This document shows, piece after piece, positions 57,157-64,000 of a DNA stretch of 64,000 nucleotides. The stretch covers positions 24,811,584 through 24,875,583 of the forward strand of contig JAJEKV010000005.1 of NCBI GenBank assembly GCA_021234155.1, in the 5' to 3' direction. The notes below the pieces were generated by a model. The model was not told where the DNA came from. It saw nothing but the letters and a program-made list of their open reading frames with translations, and did no database searches. Every line of letters starts with the position of its first letter. Position 1 is the first letter of the stretch. This DNA comes from Isoetes taiwanensis. Lineage: Eukaryota; Streptophyta; Lycopodiopsida; Isoetales; Isoetaceae. Both the position numbers and the translations under genes were made by a program.

Positions 57157-58311
57157 ATGGCAAGGACCAAGCAAACCATGAGGAAGACTGGCCCAAGGAG
57201 CTCACCTTCGATGGCGGCGGCAGCAGCAGGAGGCCATGGCAATCAAGTTCCAGAGCACCTTCAGCCGAGGCCAGATGAGGAGTCGTCGTCCTCGACAGAC
57301 GAAACCTTCCACGCCTCACAAGAGGAGCCACAGAGCAGCTCGTCGTCGGTGGAGACCCAGTGCACCGACGAAACCCATCACCTTGGCCCCCTATCCGACT
57401 AGGAGGAGCACTGGGAGGGAGACCAAGAGGAGCAGCGGGAAGAGCAGCAGGAGGATCAGCAGCAGCAGCACCAGACCCAGACCCAGCAGGCAGGCCCTTC
57501 TTCAAGCAAGAAGAAGGGAAAGGAGAAAGTGAAGGAGTGGCCGGAGGACAGGGCAGCACGGAAGAAAAGAGAGAGGGAGCTGAAGGAGAAGGAGAGTAGG
57601 AAGAAGGCGAGGAGGGATAAGCCACGGGGCACCGTGACTATCGAAGAACCTCGCCCACGCGAGGACGGGGAGGAAGATGAAGAGGAGGAGGAAGATGAGG
57701 GGGAGAATGAAGAGGAGGAGGAGCAGCAAGACGTTGGGGAACCTTCAGACCCCAACGCACGTCCACCCTACCCAAAGTGGCCCAAGCCACCTAAGGTAGT
57801 GAAGAAGTAGAAGGTGGGCGAGCGTGAATTCGCGCTCAAGCAGGATCGCGAGTTCAAGCGAAGAATGAAGGTATACCAGGAGTACCTCCGTCGCTGGACG
57901 AGGTATAATGATTGGTATTGCAAGCAGAATGTGGAGAAGTTTGTAAAGGGAGGCAGGCCGAAGAACCAACCGAAGCCACTGCCACCAAGGCCGGAGAAGC
58001 CAAAGAAGACCCATCACGGGCCAAACTCCCGGCATGCTCAGGCGTTTAGGGAAAATAGGCACTTTCAACAGTGCACTAATCTCCTAATAAGGAAGGCGCC
58101 ATTCGAACGCCTTCTTCGCGAAGTAATGCAAGAGTTCCGGACTGATTACAGGGTCACACCTCTAATGACCTGGGCCCTGCAAGAGGCATGTGAAGCAGAG
58201 CTGATTCAGCTCTTTGAGGAGGGAAACCTTTGCGCCATCCATGCCAAGCGGGTAACTGTTATGCCCAAAGACCTGCATTTGGCGCGGAGGATCCGCAAAG
58301 AGAGGCCCTGA
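57157..58311 (+). pseudogene. B2 histone H3-like ORF (384 codons, two in-frame TAG)
   Basis: One frame runs from ATG 57157 to TGA 58309-58311, interrupted only by TAG at codons 82 and 218. Codons 1-10 read MARTKQTMRK, the H3 tail with K4 and K9 kept and A7 changed to M. A Ser/Gln/Glu-rich linker, a basic helix-like stretch, an acidic run (about codons 169-190) and [13 protein letters not shown] follow. Codons 295-384 form a full H3 fold: [12 protein letters not shown] (alpha-N), [19 protein letters not shown] (alpha-1), [18 protein letters not shown] and [10 protein letters not shown] (alpha-2), then [16 protein letters not shown] (alpha-3). C110, H113, R116 and D123, at the H3-H3 interface, are kept. 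Loop 1 has canonical H3 length, not the longer CENH3 form. Codon 218 is Gln (CAG) in B1. Confidence 0.9.
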
Positions 58312-58530
58312 GGCCTCAATTTTGTAATTAGAATAAGTTTCAATGTATCTAATCTTTTTCCATATATATAAGTTCTTCTCCCTCTGTAATTTGAGTGCAT
58401 TATGCCTTGAAATGTAATTAACTAAGTTAGATTGTAGTAGAACTCTTTGTATAATGCTTAAAATGCTTACAATAGGTTAAGTAGCATAAAGCATTGGCGC
58501 ACAAAAATCAACTTGCTTCAAAATTTGGCA

Positions 58531-59001
58531 AACCGGGTGAGACCGCGCCAATTGGCCTTGCGCTCGCAACGCAGACCGGTTCCGCGCGAACTCACCCGGG
58601 TACCTTAATTTTGAGCAAAATTGATCCAAAATTTGTGCTAAAAGTTAGTAAATTGCTTAGAATTTGCCTAGGAACCCGCTTTAGGATCAAATTTCAGCAA
58701 AAACCATCTAAGATTGGCAAAATTCAGCTGACCCGGGTGAGACCGCGCCGATTGGCCCTGCATTCGCAACGCAGACCGATTTCGCGCGAACTCACCCGGT
58801 TGTCTTGAAATTTCACTTCTAGATGCTCATTTTGCTTGAAATAAGTTGCTAGCTAGGTTAGAATTGATCCAATTAGGCATGTTAGTATCTTGCAACTTCC
58901 AGAAATGCTAAACTATCCCCCAAATCAGCCCAACCGGGTGAGACCGCGCCGATTGGCCTTGCGTTCGCAACGCAGAGCGATTTCATACGAACTCACCCGG
59001 G
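58531..59001 (+). repeat. Three hairpin repeats in B2, 200-bp spacing
   Basis: Units at 58531-58600, 58731-58800 and 58931-59001 start exactly 200 bp apart. Each runs from CCGGGTGAGACCGCGCC to CGCGCGAACTCACCCGG (complementary outer arms; unit 3 has one change) around a perfect inner stem TGCGTT-CGC-AACGCA. Intervening sequence is unrelated from gap to gap. Confidence 0.85.
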
Positions 59002-59299
59002 TAGACCCTTTTTGGCCTAGATTAGCCAAATTTGATCCGACAAACGGCCATGTAGTGTTTCTTGCTTTGTTTTGCTTAGATTTGCACTTCATGGTAGCTC
59101 ATTTGGAGACCCATAGCCTTAGAACAAAAGTCTGTTCCATCAAGAACCCTTGTGCACAGAATCCGAAACAGACCATAGTCTATAAAAAGGGGTCTCATTT
59201 GCCATTTTCCCTTCACCAAAACTGCTCTTGTCATCTTAGGCAATTTTGCAAGCTTCCACCAATCTTTCCAAGTCATTTTCTATACCTATCTCTGCTCAA

Positions 59300-60815
59300 T
59301 GGCGCCTAGCAGCTTTGTTAGATGGTATGATGCTGCCAACCACATCCATGACTTTCCTGCTGATCAAGCCTTCCGGGTGTTCTACCATCTGTTTGATCTT
59401 CACGCAACCTTGACCAGGACACCGTTCTATACTGATATCATTTGCCAATATGATCAACAGATCCTACCATAGGAAGTTAGCTTGCCCCCTAGGGGAGGGA
59501 AATGGGTATCCCTAGAGACGCTTATCCAAGGCTTAGGAAGGGAGATGGGAGGATCCAAGGGCAAGAACCAGCTGTGGGATAGGACCAGAACCATGCCCGA
59601 CTATATGACCTGCAGACACAATAGGCATAGATATCTCTCAGCCCATGCAACCCTAGCTCTATTCATGTAGTATAAGTCAGTCAATAGGGCAGGTGAACCT
59701 TCCATTCAGCCTTTGGACCTAGCACCACTTGACACTCGAAGGGACCAGAGCCACATTCACGAGATCGAGTCCTCGGAGTACATGTTCCACGGCATGACAG
59801 CAGAGACACCAGCATTGCAAATTGAGCAAGACTACGAGCAACTCGGGGAAGATAACCCAGGTTGGGAAAGCAGGGAGGCAATGAGGATCGAGCGGCACAT
59901 AGCCAGGCACGACGACGAAATCAGGCGAGCCTATGAGCCACCAATCGGCATCATAGCCCTATCACCAATAGTCATCGACGGAGAGGAGTATATCTTGGCA
60001 AACGACATCCTCAACCTTCCTTACTGCCAAGAAGAAGGGCTTAGAATCGACGAGCTCTTAGGCTTGATGGCAAAGGAGCAGAATACCGACCTCATCGACT
60101 ACTCCTACCAGGAAATCCCAAGGGAGTTGGCAGAGCGGCACTCCTACGCCGGGGAGACAATGTCAGATATAACAGTCTATGAGCAGATAAGAGAGATCTA
60201 TCGGCAGCAGGAACCAATCATCCCAGAGGAGGAGTTCCAAGAAATACAAAGCAGGTTGTACAAACCAGGAAGAGGCCCAAGCTCCAGCCGAACAGTTCGT
60301 TCCAGGAGTATGCGGGAAGCATCCAGTAGCATCAACCTGGAGAATGCAACTACTATGTGGAGATATCATGAAGACCTCTTGGCATTCGATGTCTACGGCG
60401 GGGCAGCTCAAAGAAAGGGCACAGGATCACGAAGTATAGGCACGGGTAAGGCGCTCCGCTACTACCTCCCAGTCCTCAGCCAAGGGCAGATGATAGTCTT
60501 TCACAAGGAGTTCAGCCCAAGAGGAGAGGAGTCCGTGGCGCTCCTCATAGCGCTCTCTGGCTTCGGGCAGCACACCAAGCTATACAGCCATACAGATCAT
60601 ATCATTCTCTTCAAGAGATCCGTGGCACTGCACTGCCTCGACTTCGCCAGAGGCCACCTCAGGGACGCGACATTGTCAGTAGTGGCGGCAACCGCACCAG
60701 AACTCCCGGCACCTGAAATGGCCCGAGCATTCGAAGGGGGATCAACAGGAACATCTTGCGCAACCTCGGCAAAGGCCTTTGGCTTAGGGACGTCAAGAAT
60801 TTCTTCAAATTGACG
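59300..60815 (+). pseudogene. B2 ORF2 (unknown function, about 500 codons)
   Basis: The ATG at 59300 begins MAPSSFVRWYDAANHIHDF. Stops occur at 59472-59474 and 59668-59670, then a long frame is open from 59671 to about 60815. Segments are LWDRTRTMPDYMTCRHNRHR, SPIVIDGEEYILANDILNL, RIDELLGLMAKEQ, YAGETMSDI, an SR-rich patch (SSSRTVRSRSMREASSS), YYLPVLSQGQMIVFHKEFS and HIILFKRSVALHCLDFARGH. There are no membrane helices, protease, nuclease or chromodomain motifs. It lies between the hairpin array and gag. Orthologous ORFs in B1 and family C indicate an element-encoded protein under constraint. Confidence 0.7.
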
Positions 60816-61139
60816 AAGGGCCATCGAAGATAAATAATTTCTGTTTTTACTTATCTTCTAAAATTGTATTGAATGTCTTCACTTCTATGTACTATCATGT
60901 ATTTTATATTAATGTGTAACTTTTATATGTTAATGACTATAAATTGTCCTTAACTTATAAGTGCAATTTTGACATGATTTCTTTTATGCTCAACAATAAT
61001 TCACTTGTAAATAAGGATGAATAATATATAACTTAAATAACAAGCATTAATGACTAATACTTGCAGCCAGGAACAGCGGCTCAGGGTCTCAAGGCCAGGG
61101 CCGGCATCACCAATGGGTACCTAGAAACTTGTTTGGATG
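60816..61139 (+). other. B2 spacer between ORF2 and gag
   Basis: AT-rich, no ORF. It corresponds to 44690-44920 in B1. The last bases (CAGGGTCTCAAGGCCAGGGCC) match the start of the B1 gag leader. Confidence 0.5.
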
Positions 61140-62436
61140 TGAACAGGACGACAACAATGAAGAAATGACAGTTTTGGCTTGATGAGATGGAAGAGTTTGG
61201 TAATTCTTATGGCATGAAAGACAAAGACATAGGGAAGGTTGCTACAGCCAACTTAATAGGAGCAGCCAAAATTTGGTGGAAGGGCTACGCGAAGTCCAAT
61301 AAACTGAAAAGAAACAGTTGCAAATTCAAGACCTTCAGCAAGGCCTTTCGAAAACATTATATGCCAAGATCATATATTAGCAGGCAGATCCAGCAGTTCT
61401 ACAAGTTAGACCAGGGGAACCTATCAGTAGCTAAGTACACAGAGGAATTCATGAGACTGAGGCTTAATGTTCCCGAGGTATCTGAAAGGCAAGCGGTCGA
61501 CGGTTATATTAAAGGGTTGAACAACAGCATCAAAAGGCTAGTTCGAGCAATCAACCCCAAGACAGTTGCAGAAGCCGAAGACAAAGCCTTAAGTTTGGAA
61601 GAAGCACCAGTTACTCCAGGGCATAAACAGTTATCATTCAAGGGTAAAACAACAGGGTAGTACCAAGGACAATATCAGAATAAGCAATCAGCAACTACGC
61701 CAACCGCATGCCAACATTAAGGTAAGGCTCAGGGAAAGCTCTTTGGAGACTGTAAGCCACAAAATGGATCAGGGGGCAGTTCGCTGAAGCGTCTTTTGGA
61801 TAGCCTGCCAAAGGAAAAGAGGCAGGAATGCATTGAAAAGAAGTTGTGCTTTAGGTGCTTCCAGCCAGGACACCAAACGCACGATTGTCCATTCGTCATG
61901 CAGGCAGCCTTGGCAGAGCTTGCAGATTGGGATTCACCAACCGAAGGAGACGACGAAAGGGACGACCAGCAGGAAGCGCAAGATTTCATAGAGGGTGAGT
62001 GCCATATTTGTGCAGCTATTGAGTCAGGTGATGTTGAAAATCAGTCCACAGTCATTGCGGCTGAGGGAATCATATATAGCAGTCCATACCTAGTCTTGAT
62101 AGATATAGGTAGCTCTCATAACTTTGCCTCTCCTAGGCTGGCTGCCCTAATGAAGAATAAAGTCTTGAAGTCCAAGCCAAGGCCAGTTAGCATGGCAAAT
62201 GGTGCCATTCGGCACATTAAGAGGAGGAGGATCACATTTGACATAGACCTTAGTGGAAGCAAGTGGCCGATGGGGGCAGAGGTCATGGATATTGGAAAGT
62301 ATGACCTTATAGTAGGAATGGAGTTCCTAAAGCCAGCTAAAGTGATAATTGACTGCGAACGCAACGAGATCTCCATGACGGCGCCGGACGGCAACAGATT
62401 CATAGTAAAAGGTAAGAGGGTAGCTTCTCCTACGTA
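61140..62436 (+). pseudogene. B2 gag-protease
   Basis: Gag reads WLDEMEEFGNSYGMKDKDIG, WWKGYAKSNKLKRN, VSERQAVDGYIKGLN, a CCHC knuckle CFRCFQPGHQTHDC, and a protease with VLIDIGSSHNFASPRL. The protease motif is DIG instead of DTG. Compared with B1, about 370 bp of the gag N-terminus is deleted just before WLDEM. Stops at 61658-61660 (TAG) and near 61717 (TAA) fall at Gln positions of B1. A TAG at the 3' end replaces a CGG arginine codon and separates it from the RT frame. Confidence 0.85.
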
Positions 62437-62446
62437 GTGCATTTCT

Positions 62447-63502
62447 ATGAAGAAGCTAAGGAAAAGTATAATAAGAAATAAGGTGGATTATATTCTGAGG
62501 TTAGAGGCAATTGAACCAAGTAAAGAGAAGGGAAGTGACCTAAGCGGGAATCAGTTGCCCAAGCCAGTAGCAAGGCTCGTTAGGGAGTTCAATGATGTAT
62601 TTTCGGATCAAATCCGTCAGTTACCACCTTATAGGGGTGTCGAGTGTGAAATCACACTAGCTCTAGATGCTAAGCCTACCAGCAACGCACCTTACAGAAT
62701 GAGCACCCCGGAGTTGATTGAGCTCAAGAAGCAGCTGCAGGAATTGCTTGACCTTGGATTTATTAGAGCAAGTGTGTCTCCTTTTGGAGCACCCATACTC
62801 TTTGTGAAGAAGAAAGACGAGAGTTTAAGAATGTGCATAGATTATCGCCAGCTTAACAAGCAAACGATAAAGAATAAGTATGCTCTGCCAAGGGCAGATG
62901 ATTTGATGGATCAGCTCCAAGGAGCGAAGGTTTTCTCTAAGATTGACCTAAGGTCAGGTTACCACCAAATAAGGATAAAGGAAGAAGATATCCATAAGAC
63001 CGCCTTCAGAACGCGGTACGGGCACTTCGAATTTACGGTAATGCCCTTTGGCTTATCGAATGCCCCGGCAACTTTCATGCGTCTCATGAACGACATCTTT
63101 AGGGAGTTCTTAGATGAGTTTGTCATTGTTTTCTTCGACAACATTCTAGTCTACAGCAAGTCCATTGAAGATCATTGTCAGCAATTGAGAAGAGTGTTGG
63201 AGAAGTTGAAACGGCGTCGGTTGTATGGGAAGCTCTCCAAATGCCACTTTGCTACCGAAAGAGTGGAGTACTTGGGCCACGTGATATCAGTGGAAGGGAT
63301 CTCCACCGACCCCGTAAAGATTGAAGCAGTAGTCGATTGGCCAGCTCCAAAGAATGTGGCCGAAGTGAGAAGCTTTCTAGGTCTGGCAGAATACTATAGG
63401 AAGTTCGTGAAGGACTTCGCTAAGTGGGCGTCCCCATTAACATTATTAGAAAAAATTATTCCTAAATATATCTACCAACTAAGAATGATCCCGCTCTTTT
63501 GA
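62447..63502 (+). CDS. B2 reverse transcriptase (open, catalytic Asp lost, 3'-truncated)
   Basis: An open RT frame contains [89 protein letters not shown] and the catalytic motif [14 protein letters not shown]. The second aspartate of the DD pair is asparagine (GAC AAC), so polymerase activity should be lost. B1 keeps DD. The family match stops after KWASPL (about 63437), and the last 22 codons ([12 protein letters not shown]...) are unrelated. RNase H and integrase are missing. Confidence 0.9.
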   Translation: MKKLRKSIIRNKVDYILRLEAIEPSKEKGSDLSGNQLPKPVARLVREFNDVFSDQIRQLPPYRGVECEITLALDAKPTSNAPYRMSTPELIELKKQLQELLDLGFIRASVSPFGAPILFVKKKDESLRMCIDYRQLNKQTIKNKYALPRADDLMDQLQGAKVFSKIDLRSGYHQIRIKEEDIHKTAFRTRYGHFEFTVMPFGLSNAPATFMRLMNDIFREFLDEFVIVFFDNILVYSKSIEDHCQQLRRVLEKLKRRRLYGKLSKCHFATERVEYLGHVISVEGISTDPVKIEAVVDWPAPKNVAEVRSFLGLAEYYRKFVKDFAKWASPLTLLEKIIPKYIYQLRMIPLF

Positions 63503-64000
63503 AAAAATCAAATGTCGAGGCACTTTTCAATCCTCTTTACGAAGACTCCGGCATCCGATTTCCGATTCTCCCTACCAACAATATGTGCATTATTGAAATA
63601 CATGGGGTATGTATTCAAATTCATACAACATGTAACTTAAATACATTTATATAGGGTAGCGACTTCTTTATGTTCGGGCAACTAGCTCTATATTTAATAA
63701 GAATTTAGATAAAAATCGCCATTTGAGCTACAAATTATTAGGTATTTGATTCAAAAATCGCCAATTGGGTTGCAGCCACATTAGAAAAAAATAGGAAAAA
63801 TGGCCAGTTTAGGCTACACTTTTGGAGGCATATTTTACAAGGAATGGCCAATTCATTATACTTATACAAAATTATAGCACAAGGCCCCCAAAATTGAATT
63901 AGTATGATTTTTTTCTAATGATTTCCCAATGAAAATCAACTCTTAAAATCGATATTGATTTGTGGGCCAAAAAGTTTACAAACCATGTCTAGTTATACAA
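63438..64000. other. AT-rich sequence after the truncation, no gene recognised
   Basis: No family B homology or other coding signal is visible. Two similar phrases (AAAAATCGCCATTTGAGCTAC and AAAAATCGCCAATTGGGTTG) lie near 63711 and 63753. This may be a further inserted element or the flank of a deletion. Confidence 0.4.

Larger units (their letters stand above)
55166..63437 (+). mobile_element. Element B2: chromovirus-type element with H3-like ORF, 3'-truncated
   Basis: The order is LTR (55166-56597), primer site and hairpin, H3-like ORF, three hairpin repeats, ORF2, gag, protease and RT. Homology to family B stops at about 63437, inside the segment linking RT to RNase H, in the middle of KWASPL. 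The RNase H, integrase, chromodomain and 3' LTR are missing from the window. Stops in the coding regions are mostly TAG. Confidence 0.9.

Noticed and set aside
57236-57755. Serine-, proline- or arginine-rich open frames on both strands
   Set aside because: These are shadows of the low-complexity linker of the H3-like ORF in other frames.
57400-57810. TAG codons read through or edited (as in fern organelles) rather than dead
   Set aside because: No readthrough context or editing evidence is visible, this is nuclear-type DNA, and CAG-to-TAG deamination explains the pattern. RNA data would be needed to reopen this.
57157-58311. H3-like ORF as an ordinary host histone gene or a CENH3
   Set aside because: It occurs at the same offset from the primer site in two independent element copies on opposite strands, has a linker of about 285 codons, and its loop 1 has canonical length rather than the CENH3 insertion.
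58531-59001. Regularly spaced palindromic repeats resembling a CRISPR array
   Set aside because: Spacers are about 130 bp, units are about 70 bp with strong secondary structure, the context is a plant retrotransposon, and there are no cas genes.
59300-60815. ORF2 as an envelope-like protein
   Set aside because: It lies upstream of gag rather than after integrase and has no signal peptide or transmembrane helix.
1-64000. tRNA or rRNA genes
   Set aside because: None recognised; the tRNA-like matches are only retroelement primer binding sites.

Overview
This window looks like nuclear DNA of a land plant. It contains a spliced malonyl-CoA-synthetase-like (AAE13-type) gene, plant-style PPR remnants, and a dense nest of LTR retrotransposons with plant-type tRNA primer sites. 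The repeat load and PPR style would fit a large fern or lycophyte genome, but I cannot establish the species.

Layout. 1-5 kb: decayed Ty1/copia pieces (gag fragments, a 271-bp LTR, an RT fragment, a second LTR edge). 6.3-9.6 kb (minus): the 5' two thirds of an AAE13-like gene. Eight exons join into 367 open codons; one intron is a textbook U12-type AT-AC intron. 9.6-10.5 kb: a foldback element. 11.4-12.6 kb: a broken, unrecognised transposase-like ORF. 13.4 and 20.1-21.0 kb: PPR pseudogene pieces. 14.6-20.1 kb: a Tat-like gag fragment and a 5' fragment of retroelement family C. 21-23 kb: nothing recognised.

23.2-55 kb is a nested stack. An old plus-strand Tat-like Ty3/gypsy copy (A+, 23245-23573 and 53071-55165) is split in its RT by a second copy of the same lineage, D (minus, 23574-53070, target duplication CTCAC). 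D has 2.5-kb LTRs and a tRNA-Gln-like primer site. It is itself split twice: by element E (27516-32701, target duplication TTGTA; two 2.42-kb LTRs around only 339 bp, no coding capacity) inside the integrase core, and by B1 (minus, 37371-50584) inside D's 5' LTR. 55-63.4 kb holds B2 (plus), a second, 3'-truncated copy of family B.

The most striking content is family B, a chromovirus-type Ty3/gypsy element; its chromodomain is visible in B1. Both copies carry, about 560 bp after the primer site and upstream of gag, an ORF that begins with the canonical histone H3 N-terminus (MARTKQT-RK) and ends with a complete H3 fold (alpha-N through alpha-3). The two parts are joined by a long basic/acidic linker. 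It is followed by an array of about 70-bp GC-rich hairpins spaced about 200 bp apart, then a second unknown ORF (ORF2), then gag-PR-RT-RNH-INT-chromodomain. Family C shares ORF2, a hairpin array of different sequence but similar spacing, and a hairpin just after the primer site whose stem shows a compensatory base-pair change relative to B. An element that encodes both a reader of H3 tails and its own H3-like protein is, as far as I know, unusual. Both copies seen here are decayed, so any active version must lie elsewhere in the genome.
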